Source of the DNA: Betaproteobacteria bacterium
GTDB lineage: Bacteria; Pseudomonadota; Gammaproteobacteria; Burkholderiales; Rhodocyclaceae
Length of the DNA stretch: 64,000 nt
Direction of reading: 5' to 3'
Assembly: GCA_009781175.1 (NCBI GenBank)
Contig: WQYQ01000004.1
Location: 62,001-126,000, forward strand
Under the pieces are notes generated by a model. The model was not told the origin of the DNA and did not search any database. It was given only the letters and a program-made list of their open reading frames with translations. Positions 44,397 through 53,207 of the stretch are shown one piece after another. The translations under genes and the position numbers were made by a program. Each line of letters opens with the position of its first letter. Within the stretch, counting starts at the first letter, position 1.

Positions 44397-44397
44397 G

Positions 44398-44574
44398 GTC
44401 CTGCTCGCCGATGCGTTCGACCGGGCTATCCGTTCTGAGATTGCCGCCTACGCCTTGATGGTGGACGCCAAGGATGAAGCGGCAGCCGCCTTCTACCAAC
44501 ATCACGGATTTATCGCCTTGCCGGATTCACCGCTCACCCTGTTTCTGCCGCTGGCGACCGTCCAGCGTTCTTGA
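44398..44574 (+). pseudogene. C-terminal remnant of a GNAT (TacT-like) toxin
   Basis: The frame reads DAFDRAIRSEIAAYALMVDA, then KDEAAAAFYQHHGFIALPDS and PLTLFLPLATVQRS before the stop. This is the C-terminal acetyl-CoA half of TacT/AtaT-type toxins that pair with DUF1778 antitoxins. There is no start codon, N-terminal half or antitoxin; the preceding sequence is a short dispersed repeat. Truncation beside another toxin-antitoxin pair suggests an accessory island with repeated turnover. Confidence 0.8.
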
Positions 44575-44587
44575 AACTTTCCATTCA

Positions 44588-44624
44588 TTAAAAAGGCCGG
44601 ACCCTGTTCACACAGAGTCCGGCC
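44588..44624 (-). terminator. Terminator of the beta-propeller gene
   Basis: Perfect eight-base arms ggccggac (44595-44602) and gtccggcc (44617-44624). Read on the minus strand, the hairpin is followed by ttttt, 20 bases beyond the stop of the beta-propeller frame. Confidence 0.85.
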
Positions 44625-44644
44625 CGTTCAATACCCTGCTTCGA

Positions 44645-45973
44645 TCAGCGGGCGACGATGGCGATAGCGTAAGGGCCGGAGTCCGTAGCTGTGGTGAAAG
44701 GCGAACCGACCGCCGTCAGCGACCCATCGGCCTTGTTGATCGCGTAGACCGAGATGCTGTCACTGACCTGATTCGTCACATAAACGAAGCTGCCGCTGGG
44801 GTCGACCGCAACGGAGGTGGGGTAGTAATCACCCGTAGGGTAAGAACCGACCGCCGTCAGCGTCCCATCGGGCGCAATGGCGTAAGCCAAAACCTCGCCG
44901 CTGTTCGTGCCCGTACCCGCCACAGCATAAACGAAGCTGCCGCTGGGATCGGCCGCGACGGAGAAAGGCGAGTCGTTTGTGTCAAGAGGCGGCGGCGCAA
45001 CAACCGGCGTCAATGCCCCATCGGTCTCGATGGTGCAAACCGCGACAGTGTTGCGGCTGTACTCATTCACCGCATAAATGAACCCGCCCTTGGGATTGAC
45101 CGCAATGGAATGCGGACCGTATCCCGGGAAAGTGAAAGCAAAAGGCGAGTCGGGCAATTCGGTCAGCGAGCCATTGGTTTTGTTGATGGCGTAGCCCGAG
45201 ATGCTGCCGCTGTCGTAATTCGCCACATAAACGAAGCTGCCGCTGGGATCGACCACGATGGAGGTGGGTACGGCCCCTGCGTCAACAGAGCCGTGCGCCG
45301 TCAGCGACCCATTGGCATTGATCGCGTAGGCCGAGACAGTCCTGGCGCCCATGTTCGCCACATAAACGAAGCTGCCTGGGATCAACCACAACGGCGGAAG
45401 GACCGGAGGAGTCGCCCGCAGAAAGAGAACCGCGCGCCGTCAGCGACCCATCGGCATTGATGACGTAAGCCGAGACAGTGTTGCCGCCCTGATTCGTGAC
45501 ATAAACACGAACCGGCCTTGAAGATCGGCCGCCACCGCGCTGGGGTAGTCGCCCGTGGGATAAGAACCGACCGCCGTCAGCGACCCGTTGGCCTTGATGG
45601 CGTAAGCCGAGACAGTGTTGTTGCCGACATTCGCCACATAAGCAAACCGCGCCGTCGGCGGAGGATTTGAACCGCCGCCATCGCCGCCGCTGCCGGTGTC
45701 GCCACCGCTGCCAGTATCACCGCCGCCGCTACCGGTGTCACCGCCACTGCCAGTGTCACCACCGCCGGGGTTGGCGCCGCTGCCGTTATCACCACCGCCG
45801 CCAGGGTCAGCGCCGCCACCGCTGCCGCCGCCATCGGCGACGGGAGGGACCGGGCTGACGCTGCTGCTACCGCTGCCGCCGCACGCGGTCAGGGCGGCGA
45901 TGAGGACGACGCCCAAAGCCCATTTAAAACGATTGATTATTGCGCGGGAGGGTGTCATGGAAGGGAATTCCAT
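44645..45973 (-). pseudogene. Frameshifted YVTN beta-propeller lipoprotein
   Basis: Two frames (45440-45973 and 44645-45391) form one interrupted gene. The first gives a lipoprotein signal (WALGVVLIAALTACGGSG), a low-complexity linker of GSGGDTGSGG units and the first propeller blades (RFAYVANVGNNTVSAYAIKA). Near 45510 an extra base (gtgtttatg where gtttatgtc is expected) breaks the frame, and near 45378 two bases are missing from the ccc-agc-ggc-agc segment; between them the expected frame (YVTN...TVSAY) continues. The second frame continues the propeller to the end (VDPSGSFVYVTNQVSDSIS). The ribosome site aaggag supports the start at 45973. Lactonase/YVTN-type propeller; substrate unknown. 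Sequencing error is an alternative to true decay. Confidence 0.8.
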
Positions 45974-46092
45974 TTTTAATGCTCCTTGCTTCGTAGGAAA
46001 AACTTCAAATTACGCAAACTGCCGTGAGCCGCCCCAAGCTGGAGCGATTTCGATTTAAATGATTACAAATCTCGTAAATACCGTCTTGCCCG

Positions 46093-47079
46093 TCAAGAGT
46101 GAGAGAGAAAATTTTCCATGTAAGGAGTGCGATTTTTCAGGACGCCAAAACATAAGTGCACGATCTTTCGCATGGCCGCTCCCAAAGCGGCTATCTTGCT
46201 TTTGCCCTTGGCCAGCAGGCGTTCATAGAGCGCCTTCACATGGCGGTTATAACGAATGCCAACAAGGGCCGACATGTACAACAGCGCCCGGATGCGCGCC
46301 GAGCCTGCTTTGGACAGGTGCGCACGCCCTCGAACAGAAGTGCCTGACTGGCGTTCGACAGGCACTACGCCAAGATAGGCGGCCAGTTGTTCGGCTGTGC
46401 GGAAAGCGCTCGATCGCATCACGCACAGCAAATGGCTGCCGACCTGCGGCCCAACGGCAGGCACGCTTTGCAACAAGGCCAAATCCTGCTTCAGATCCGG
46501 ATGTTGGTCGATATGATCGTCAATGTCCTTTTCCAGTTGCGCCAGTTGGCGCTCCAGGAAATCAATGCAATCGCGCAGCGACTGATGGATGCGTTCCGGC
46601 GTCTCGGTGACTTGGGCTTTCTCCAGCCGGTTGTGCTCGCGCTGCAAATCTTCCGAAAGTGCCTGACGGCGGCTGAGCAGCGCCCGTAGCGTCCTGACGT
46701 GAGCGGGTGCGGGTTGCCAAGTGGGCGGTTTTTGGAGCAGCCCGAAACGGGCCAGCAAGTAACTGTCCACGGCATCGGTCTTGGTGCGCAGACCCAAGCC
46801 TTTGCCAAAATCTCTAACTTGCGCCGGGTTCAGGATGGAGACCGTCACACCGCTGTCATGAAGCGCCGTGGCCGCTGATTCGTGATAGACCCCCGTGGCT
46901 TCGAGCAGTGCGTGGGTATCGCTGGGTTGTGCGCCTTGCTTGCCCATCCAGAGCAACAAATCGGCTACCCCGGCCACAGAATTGGCAACGACTTTGCTCT
47001 TGCGCTTCTCCGGTGCGTCTTGGTTCAACAAACAGCAATCCAGTTTGGCTTTGGAAACATCAATGCCCAGGTAAAACAT
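46093..47079 (-). CDS. IS110-family transposase (DEDD recombinase)
   Basis: 328 residues, full length. The N-terminal RuvC-like DEDD domain begins MFYLGIDVSKAKLDCCLL, with the second acidic site in LLEATGVYHES and the third in RTKTDAVDSYLLARFG. The C-terminal Tnp20 domain contains SVPAVGPQVGSHLLCVM and YLGVVPVERQSGTSVRGRAHLSKAG with the catalytic Ser. IS110 enzymes work with an RNA that pairs with target and donor. The gene is intact, so the element could be active. Confidence 0.93.
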   Translation of the reverse strand: MFYLGIDVSKAKLDCCLLNQDAPEKRKSKVVANSVAGVADLLLWMGKQGAQPSDTHALLEATGVYHESAATALHDSGVTVSILNPAQVRDFGKGLGLRTKTDAVDSYLLARFGLLQKPPTWQPAPAHVRTLRALLSRRQALSEDLQREHNRLEKAQVTETPERIHQSLRDCIDFLERQLAQLEKDIDDHIDQHPDLKQDLALLQSVPAVGPQVGSHLLCVMRSSAFRTAEQLAAYLGVVPVERQSGTSVRGRAHLSKAGSARIRALLYMSALVGIRYNRHVKALYERLLAKGKSKIAALGAAMRKIVHLCFGVLKNRTPYMENFLSHS

Positions 47080-47282
47080 GACCCGCTCTCCCCAATGTGC
47101 GCCAACTCACTCACTTACCTTGTGCATACAGGGTCGTTGCCCTTGGCTACCGTCCAGTGTCTGTGTCGGCGAGAAGTGAGAAGAAGGGCTTTATCTACGC
47201 GACAAGGTCGGTGCCTTTAGGATGGAGACAAGCTGCCTTCTTCTCGGGTCATGGTGGCGATCCATGACAGAATGGAAGATAC
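47080..47282 (-). ncRNA. Candidate bridge-RNA region upstream of the IS110 transposase
   Basis: In IS110-group elements the bridge RNA is encoded in the non-coding end next to the transposase start. About 200 bases here carry no gene; they contain pairing-capable segments such as gagaagaaggc...gccttcttctc-like arms (ttcttctcact and gagaagaag). Location only; no structure model was computed. Confidence 0.35.
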
Positions 47283-47372
47283 AAGGTTGGGGTGAGTATA
47301 GCGAAACCCAACGTTTCCCCTGTCGCACGGCGCACAAAGCCGACAAAGTAATCGATCGATATGGAAACGGAA

Positions 47373-49445
47373 TCAAGCTTTTAGATATTCGCCACGGCCA
47401 CCATACCAGCGCATCAGAATCGCCTGGGCCGCCGCGGGGTGGCGCGCGAGCAATTCCTCCGCCGCCTGCCGGGCGGGATCGACGAGATCCGCGTCGCGCT
47501 CCAAATCCGCATAGCGCAGCAAAGGCGCACCGCTTTGACGCGCACCGATCATTTCGCCCGGCCCGCGCAAACGCAGATCCTCACGCGCAATCGCAAAGCC
47601 GTCGGCATTTTCATAAATGACGCGCAGGCGCGCACGCCCGATTTGCGACAGGGGCTGACTGTATAGCAGGATGCAGGCCGAAGCCGCCGCGCCGCGCCCG
47701 ACACGGCCGCGCAACTGATGCAATTGCGCGAGCCCGAAACGCTCCGCGTGTTCGATAATCATCAGGCTTGCATTCGGCACATCGACGCCAACCTCGATCA
47801 CCGTTGTCGCCACGAGCACCTGCACGCTGTTCGCCACGAAGCCTTTCATCACCGCAGCCTTCTCGCTCGCCTTGAGGCGGCCATGCACTAGGCCGACGTT
47901 CAACTCGCTCAATTCGGCGGCGAGCCGCGTATGCGTTTCGACCGCTGTTTGCAATTGCAGCGCTTCGCTTTCTTCGATCAGCGGACACACCCAGTAGACC
48001 TGTCGCCCCTCGGCGCAGGCATCGTGCACGCGCGCAATCACCTCATCGCGCCGCGCATCGGAAACCAGCTTGGTCACGATCGGCGTGCGCCCCGGCGGCA
48101 ATTCGTCGAGCACGGAAACATCGAGATCGGCATAGAAGCTCATCGCCAGCGTGCGCGGAATTGGCGTCGCGCTCATCATCAGCATATGCGGCAAAGGCGC
48201 ATCGCCCCCTTCATGTTTTCCGCGCAAGGCTAGCCGCTGACGCACGCCAAAACGATGCTGCTCGTCGACGACGGCCAAGCCGAGCCGCGGAAAGGCGACG
48301 GGATCTTCGATCAGGGCGTGCGTGCCAACCGCGAGCAAAGCCTCACCCGACGCAAGCAAAGCAAGCGCAGCCTCGCGCGCCTTCTTTTTCTGGCTCCCGG
48401 TGAGCCAGGCGACCTTCACGCCTAACGGAGCGAACCAGGCTTCGAGTTTGCGGAAGTGCTGCTCGGCCAAAATTTCCGTCGGCGCCATCAAAGCCGCCTG
48501 CCAGCCCGCCTCGGCCGCCTGCAGCATCGCCAGCGCCGCGACGATCGTCTTGCCCGATCCGACATCGCCTTGCAGCAAGCGCTGCATCGGATGCGGCATC
48601 GTGAGATCGCGCGCGATTTCATCGACCGCGCGCTGCTGCGCATGCGTCAGCGCGAACGGCAGACTGGCGAGCAAAGCGCCCGAAAGCCTACCGTCGCCTA
48701 ACAAGGCCGGTGCGCGCCGCGCGCGGCGCTGGGCATAGGCGCGGCGCAGGGAAAGCTGCTGCGCGAGCAGCTCCTCGAATTTGATCCGGCGCCATGCCGG
48801 GTGACTATGGTCTGCCAAAGCGGCAAACGACATGCCGAGTTCGGGGAAATGCAGCGCGCGCAGCGAACGCGCGACGCCCGGCAGGCGCAAGGTCTTGCGC
48901 AGCGGGTCGGGCAAGGCTTCCTCGATTTGGACCTGTTCGAATGCGCGGGCAATCAGCTTGCGCAGCGCGCTTTGCGCCAAGCCCGCGGTGGTCGGATAAA
49001 CGGGCGTCAAGGCTTGCGGCAAAGCCTCGCCCTCGCTCACGGTTTTGACGCGCGGATGAACCATTTCCGCGCCGAAAAAACCGCCGCGGATTTCACCGAA
49101 CGCGCGCACCCGCGCGCCGGGCGAAAGCTGCTTTTGCTGACTCGGGTAGAAGTTGAGAAAACGCAGCGTCAGTTCCCCGCTCGCATCTTCGATTCGCGCA
49201 ACGAGCTGCCGGCGCGGCCGGGCGACGATTTCGCAGTGAATAACAAGGCCCTCGACCTGAACGCTGTCGCCAAAGGGCGCGCTGGCGATCGGGAAAATCC
49301 GCGTTTCGTCCTCATAGCGTAGCGGCAGGTGCAGCAACAGATCCTCTTCGCGAAACAGACCGAGCTTGGCCAGCCGCCCGGCAAGCGCTTTGGGCAGCTT
49401 TTTCCAGGCGGGCGTATCGAGCGCGGACAGGCTGAGGTCGGACAT
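47373..49445 (-). CDS. recG: ATP-dependent DNA helicase RecG
   Basis: 690 residues. N-terminal wedge/OB domain (VQVEGLVIHCEIVARPRRQL), helicase motif I LLQGDVGSGKTIVA, motif Ia MAPTEILAEQHF, motif II VVDEQHRFGVRQR, motif III MSATPIPRTLAM, motif V VGVDVPNASLMIIEHAERFG, motif VI LHQLRGRVGRG, and the C-terminal TRG-type region. It rewinds stalled replication forks and branch-migrates Holliday junctions. Full length; the start at 49445 fits the family. The DUF2127 gene lies nine bases upstream on the same strand. Confidence 0.96.
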   Translation of the reverse strand: MSDLSLSALDTPAWKKLPKALAGRLAKLGLFREEDLLLHLPLRYEDETRIFPIASAPFGDSVQVEGLVIHCEIVARPRRQLVARIEDASGELTLRFLNFYPSQQKQLSPGARVRAFGEIRGGFFGAEMVHPRVKTVSEGEALPQALTPVYPTTAGLAQSALRKLIARAFEQVQIEEALPDPLRKTLRLPGVARSLRALHFPELGMSFAALADHSHPAWRRIKFEELLAQQLSLRRAYAQRRARRAPALLGDGRLSGALLASLPFALTHAQQRAVDEIARDLTMPHPMQRLLQGDVGSGKTIVAALAMLQAAEAGWQAALMAPTEILAEQHFRKLEAWFAPLGVKVAWLTGSQKKKAREAALALLASGEALLAVGTHALIEDPVAFPRLGLAVVDEQHRFGVRQRLALRGKHEGGDAPLPHMLMMSATPIPRTLAMSFYADLDVSVLDELPPGRTPIVTKLVSDARRDEVIARVHDACAEGRQVYWVCPLIEESEALQLQTAVETHTRLAAELSELNVGLVHGRLKASEKAAVMKGFVANSVQVLVATTVIEVGVDVPNASLMIIEHAERFGLAQLHQLRGRVGRGAAASACILLYSQPLSQIGRARLRVIYENADGFAIAREDLRLRGPGEMIGARQSGAPLLRYADLERDADLVDPARQAAEELLARHPAAAQAILMRWYGGRGEYLKA

Positions 49446-49454
49446 TTTGAAATT

Positions 49455-49964
49455 CTACTTTTTGCCGTCGCCCCGGAGCGCGCGCCGCTGCCGATGGGCC
49501 AGCCATAGATTCACCGCCATGAAAGCCACGATGCCGAGATTGATCGACACAATAACCAGGTGAAGCACCGTCGGTTTGCGCCAGAGCTCGTAGAACTCGA
49601 CCGGCAAATACACGCCGCCGCTGACCAGGGCGAGCCATTCCGCCCAACGGCGCACAAACCAAAGCCCCCAGGCTTCGATAAAGCGCAGCACGGAATACGT
49701 CGCCGCGAGCAGACTGAGCCACCACAGACGGGCATCCGTCAGGCGTGCGACGGCCTCAATGAATACCTGTGAAAAATGCGCACCGGGCCGCAAGTGCAGG
49801 TGCTCGACCAGCTTCAAGGCAAAGACTTGTGCATCGTGATGCAGGAGCGCATGCAATCCGAAAGCCACAAGCAAAACGAGGACGCCCTTGGACGCCTCGA
49901 ATAGCGCAATCAAGCGCGAAGTGTTGCGCTTGATTGACTTAGGCGGCGCCGTACGCCCGCGCAT
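49455..49964 (-). CDS. DUF2127 family membrane protein
   Basis: 169 residues. LIALFEASKGVLVLLVAFGLHALLHHDA is the DUF2127 N-terminal pattern; further helices are LWWLSLLAATYSVLRFIEAWGLWF and VIVSINLGIVAFMAVNLWLA. Four helices are likely. The function is unknown. It precedes recG by nine bases and may be co-transcribed with it. Confidence 0.85.
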   Translation of the reverse strand: MRGRTAPPKSIKRNTSRLIALFEASKGVLVLLVAFGLHALLHHDAQVFALKLVEHLHLRPGAHFSQVFIEAVARLTDARLWWLSLLAATYSVLRFIEAWGLWFVRRWAEWLALVSGGVYLPVEFYELWRKPTVLHLVIVSINLGIVAFMAVNLWLAHRQRRALRGDGKK

Positions 49965-49991
49965 ACCTAGAGCATTTTTGATTCAAATGTA

Positions 49992-50130
49992 TACGCTTCG
50001 CTTTCCCTCTCCCGCCCCTTCGGGACACCCTCTCCCACAAGTGGGAGAGGGGAAGACGCTCCCCTCGCCCGCTTGCGGGGAGAGCGCAGCGAGGGGGGCG
50101 GAGCCGGCTGGGGGAGAGGGTATGTCCACA
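49992..50130. repeat. Intergenic repeat with ccctctccc / gggagaggg arms
   Basis: Contains ccctctcccacaagtgggagagggg (a hairpin around 50027-50051), a second cgcttgcgg hairpin, and matching outer arms (ccctctccc near 50003; gggggagaggg near 50110). This resembles the widespread proteobacterial intergenic repeats of this kind. No gene overlaps it. Confidence 0.6.
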
Positions 50131-50147
50131 CATAAACCAAAACCGCT

Positions 50148-51014
50148 CTAAAGCGAGTTAGCCTTGAACGTATCGCAGGCGCTGATGTCACCGCTCTCCA
50201 GGCCACGCGAGAACCAGCGCACGCGCTGCGCGGACGTGCCATGCGTGAAGCTGTCCGGGACCACGCGGCCCTGCGCCTGACGTTGCAGCGTATCGTCTCC
50301 GATCGCGGTGGCCGCCTGGATCGCGGATTCCACGTCGCCCGGTTCGAGTTTGAGCGACCCGGCCTGCACCGCCGAATGCGCCCACATCCCGGCCAGGCAA
50401 TCGGCCTGCAATTCCAGGCGCACCGACAAGGCGTTGCGCCGTGCTTCGCCGGCACGCTGCTGAGCCGCATGCACCTTGTCCGAAATGCCCAACAGATTTT
50501 GCACATGGTGGCCGACTTCGTGCGCAATCACATAGGCTTGAGCGAATTCGCCCGGCGCGTGGAAACGGCGCGCCAATTCGTCGTAGAAGCCGAGGTCGAT
50601 GTAGACCTTTTGATCGCCGGGGCAGTAGAACGGCCCCATCGCGGCTTCGCCGGCGCCGCACGCGGTGGAGGTTGCATTGCGGAACAGAACGAGATGGGGC
50701 GCGGCATATTGCCGGCCATGTTGATCGAAAACCCGGCCCCAGGTTTTTTCGGTATCGCGCAAAACCATGCCGACCAGATGGCGCGAGTGCGCTTCACCCG
50801 CGGACTCCTGCACCGGCCCGGCCGGCGCCTGTTGGGTCTGCGGCGTGACCTGCTCGCCCAGATTCATGACGACGCGCGGATCGACGCCGAAATACCAGGC
50901 GACGAGCGCCAGCGCGATCGTCCCGATTCCTATCGTGCCACGGCCACCGGGCACGCCGGAAAACCCTCGGCGGTCCTCAACATTGTCACTCTCGCGATCG
51001 TCTTCGAAACGCAT
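50148..51014 (-). CDS. Neutral zinc metallopeptidase, YpfJ/KPN_02809 family
   Basis: 288 residues. The N-terminus MRFEDDRESDNVEDRRG, a single helix GTIGIGTIALALVAWYFGVDP, then the peptidase domain with the zinc motif VIAHEVGHHVQNLLGISD (HExxH) and ELQADCLAGMWA supplying the third ligand. CGAGEAAMGPFYCPGDQKVYIDL and the C-terminal FTHGTSAQRVRWFSRGLESGD are family hallmarks. A membrane-anchored periplasmic protease; the substrate is unknown. Confidence 0.93.
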   Translation of the reverse strand: MRFEDDRESDNVEDRRGFSGVPGGRGTIGIGTIALALVAWYFGVDPRVVMNLGEQVTPQTQQAPAGPVQESAGEAHSRHLVGMVLRDTEKTWGRVFDQHGRQYAAPHLVLFRNATSTACGAGEAAMGPFYCPGDQKVYIDLGFYDELARRFHAPGEFAQAYVIAHEVGHHVQNLLGISDKVHAAQQRAGEARRNALSVRLELQADCLAGMWAHSAVQAGSLKLEPGDVESAIQAATAIGDDTLQRQAQGRVVPDSFTHGTSAQRVRWFSRGLESGDISACDTFKANSL

Positions 51015-51027
51015 GGCTAACTCTACG

Positions 51028-51414
51028 CTATGCCTTCACCAGCACCGCATCGGCTTCGACCAACGCGCCGCGCGGCAATTCCTTGGCTCCGACCACGGCC
51101 CGCGCCGGATAGGGCTCGCTGAAGTAACGCGCCATGATTTCGTTGACCTTGGCGAAGTTCGCAAGATCGGTCAGATAGATCGTCACCTTCACCGCGTCGT
51201 CGAGCGCCGCGCCGCTCGCCTCCGCCACCGCCTTGAGGTTTTCGAAGACACGCACGGTCTGAGCCTCAAAACCCCCGGCAAGCTGCATGCTCACCGGGTC
51301 CAGGCCGATCTGCCCTGAACAATACACGGCGCCGCCCGCCTTGACGGCTTGCGAATAAGTTCCGATCGCCGCGGGCGCCTTGTCGGTGACAATGATTTGT
51401 CTTGCCATGTACAT
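51028..51414 (-). CDS. RidA family enamine/imine deaminase
   Basis: 128 residues. [88 protein letters not shown] match RidA, with the catalytic Arg in PARA and the Glu in LVEADAV. It hydrolyses reactive enamine intermediates made by PLP enzymes. It lies 13 bases upstream of the metallopeptidase gene, same strand. Confidence 0.94.
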   Translation of the reverse strand: MYMARQIIVTDKAPAAIGTYSQAVKAGGAVYCSGQIGLDPVSMQLAGGFEAQTVRVFENLKAVAEASGAALDDAVKVTIYLTDLANFAKVNEIMARYFSEPYPARAVVGAKELPRGALVEADAVLVKA

Positions 51415-51425
51415 CTCCTTGTTAA

Positions 51426-51485
51426 AACCTGTTCACAATCTTACCGCGCGCCTGTGGAGCTCTTCCGACAGATTCTGAACAGGTT
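51426..51485. repeat. AACCTGTTCA inverted repeat
   Basis: aacctgttcacaatct (51426-51441) and agattctgaacaggtt (51470-51485) pair with one mismatch around a 28-base loop, between the ridA-like and fliW genes. It is the fullest copy of a short motif also seen after proC, before ctaD and near 32702. Confidence 0.6.
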
Positions 51486-51497
51486 CTTATGCGCGGC

Positions 51498-51926
51498 TCA
51501 AGCGGTCAGCGTAATGTCGCAGCCCACGCTGGCCAGCGTTTTCTGTAGCCCGAGCCGGGTGGCAAGGTTAATCACCAGCGGCGCGGTCAGAACCGCATGC
51601 ACGGGCGCCTCGGCCCCTTTATCCCCTTCTTGCCGCAGGATCACCATGACCGAGGCATCCTCGATTCGGTTCAAACCGATCAGGCTCAGTTCCACATCGG
51701 AGAGACTGAAGTTGTAGTGCAGCCCGAACTGTTCGGGGCTCGCAATCGAAAATGCCAGATCGGGCTGATCCACGCTTTGTAGATAGAAAATCCGCGGCTG
51801 GGCGGCATCCGGGTGCAAGAGCGCGAACTGCTTGCAATCCTCAAAGCCTGGCAGTCCATGTGGAAAACGAATAATTTTATCATCCGCTACATCAATCGCG
51901 CCGAAGCGCGGGCTCTCAATCTTCAT
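51498..51926 (-). CDS. fliW: Flagellar assembly factor FliW
   Basis: 142 residues. FGAIDVADDKIIRFPHGLPGFEDCKQFALLHPDA and IGLNRIEDASVMVILRQE...VINLATRLGLQKTLAS match FliW. FliW binds flagellin and the CsrA regulator, tying flagellin synthesis to assembly. No csrA, fliC or other flagellar gene lies in the window, so it stands apart from the main flagellar cluster, as in some betaproteobacteria. Confidence 0.92.
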   Translation of the reverse strand: MKIESPRFGAIDVADDKIIRFPHGLPGFEDCKQFALLHPDAAQPRIFYLQSVDQPDLAFSIASPEQFGLHYNFSLSDVELSLIGLNRIEDASVMVILRQEGDKGAEAPVHAVLTAPLVINLATRLGLQKTLASVGCDITLTA

Positions 51927-52004
51927 ACGTTCCTCCAGTTAGAATTGGACCTTATGCCCGCCTGCAAAAGACTGCTCATCGTCGCAGCCTGATTCTTTGC
52001 CTAA

Positions 52005-52667
52005 TCAGGGTTTCACCAGCATCAGTTGACCGCGCTCCATGCCCAGCGCCTTGAGTTTGGACTGCGCTTGGACCACTTCGTCACGAGTTTTAAACGGGCC
52101 AACCTGAACACGCGTTTCAAGCATCACGGGAATACCCGCCAAAGCCAGCTTGGCGCGCAGATCTTCGGCATTGTTGGGATTCGAAAACACCCCGACCTGT
52201 AATACGAAGGCTTTGCCCGGCGGAGGCTTCTGGCCGGCGGGCAGATGCTGGATCGTCGCGGGTTGCTGCTGCCCCTCCGCGCGCAAAGTCAGGTGCGATT
52301 TGTCCGTCGTCGTGGCCGGCGCCGGAGTACGCGCCGCTCTGGGCGCTGCGGGCCCAGGCAGCGATTCGACGCCGCGCGTTTCCTCCGCCGCCTCATTCAC
52401 GCCGCCAGCAGGCACTGACGCTTCCGGCTCAGGCGCAGAAGTAGCCGTCTCCGGCGCGACCGGGGCGGATTCGGGTGTAATTTCCCGAATGCCGATCGTG
52501 GCAGGCGCAGCAATCTTGCTCGGCGCCCGTACCTCCTCCTCATCGGTGCGGTTGCTGCGCTCCCATAAGGCCAGCCCGATCAGCATCGCCACAACGATCC
52601 CCGCCGCGGCGCCAGCGCGAATCAGCAGCAAACGGCGTTCGTCGCGGACAACTTCTTTTTCGGCCAT
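52005..52667 (-). CDS. SPOR-domain protein
   Basis: 220 residues. One N-terminal membrane helix (LLIRAGAAAGIVVAMLIGLALW, about 13-34), a Pro/Ala/Glu-rich periplasmic linker (40-145) and a C-terminal SPOR domain (GKAFVLQVGVFSNPNNAEDL to RGQLMLVKP). SPOR domains bind denuded peptidoglycan, so a septal or cell-wall role is likely. The start lies three bases after the DUF2802 stop; the pair is probably one operon. Confidence 0.9.
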   Translation of the reverse strand: MAEKEVVRDERRLLLIRAGAAAGIVVAMLIGLALWERSNRTDEEEVRAPSKIAAPATIGIREITPESAPVAPETATSAPEPEASVPAGGVNEAAEETRGVESLPGPAAPRAARTPAPATTTDKSHLTLRAEGQQQPATIQHLPAGQKPPPGKAFVLQVGVFSNPNNAEDLRAKLALAGIPVMLETRVQVGPFKTRDEVVQAQSKLKALGMERGQLMLVKP

Positions 52668-52670
52668 GTT

Positions 52671-53207
52671 TTACTCCTGGTGTCCGGCGCCGCGGCTCAG
52701 CGCGGCGACCAGTTCGGCTTCGGAAACGGAGATGCCACAGCGCTCGGCGATCGCATTTGTATCCAAACCACGCTGAGCCAAGGCAACAGCTTCACCATAC
52801 TGGGGTGCAACAGCGCGTGCATTACGCAAGGTATCCAGTTCGCCACGCAAGGTTTCGAGATCCTGCTTCTGCTGCGCGAGCGAATTTTCAAGCGCCTCGA
52901 TCTGAAAGCGCAAGCGCGCGACTTCGACGCGCGCATCGAACGAATCCCGCACATCGGCGGCGGGATTCCTCACCGGCTCTTCGCCCTCATCTTCCTCCTC
53001 GGGTTCCGGCACAGATTCAAGCTCAGGTCTGGACACCGGGGCCGCATGGGAAGTCGCCCCCCCGCCAAGAATCGTCTGGTATTCAGGCACCGACTCGATG
53101 ACCGGGCGCTTGCCCTCGCGCGACAGCAAGGCGACGCGAACCAGCACATAGGTGATATAGCCACCCAACAGCACGATTGCGCCGATCACTATTTCGCGAA
53201 CACCCAA
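52671..53207 (-). CDS. DUF2802 family membrane-anchored protein
   Basis: 178 residues with a TTG start at 53207, chosen because aaggag (53215-53220) lies seven bases upstream; the frame extends further without a ribosome site. One helix (VIGAIVLLGGYITYVLVRVALL), an acidic Pro/Glu linker, a coiled coil (about 85-130, RFQIEALENSLAQQKQDLET) and the C-terminal DUF2802 helix-turn-helix-like motif (ALAQRGLDTNAIAERCGISV). DUF2802 proteins occur near flagellar and chemotaxis genes; fliW is close by. Function unknown. Confidence 0.85.
   Translation of the reverse strand: MGVREIVIGAIVLLGGYITYVLVRVALLSREGKRPVIESVPEYQTILGGGATSHAAPVSRPELESVPEPEEEDEGEEPVRNPAADVRDSFDARVEVARLRFQIEALENSLAQQKQDLETLRGELDTLRNARAVAPQYGEAVALAQRGLDTNAIAERCGISVSEAELVAALSRGAGHQE

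Larger units (their letters stand above)
46055..47282 (-). mobile_element. IS110-family insertion sequence (approximate ends)
   Basis: Contains one transposase gene with a 35-40 base tail and about 200 non-coding bases upstream of it. The downstream end is placed near 46055 because the sequence from the stop codon (gacgggcaagacggtattta) is also recognisable in the remnant at 54345-54511. The left end cannot be set exactly; the element lacks visible terminal inverted repeats, as usual for IS110. The non-coding flank would hold the bridge RNA. Confidence 0.7.

Noticed and set aside
45668-45860. Short regular repeats that could be mistaken for a CRISPR array
   Set aside because: They are contiguous, without unique spacers, and encode a Gly/Ser/Asp linker.
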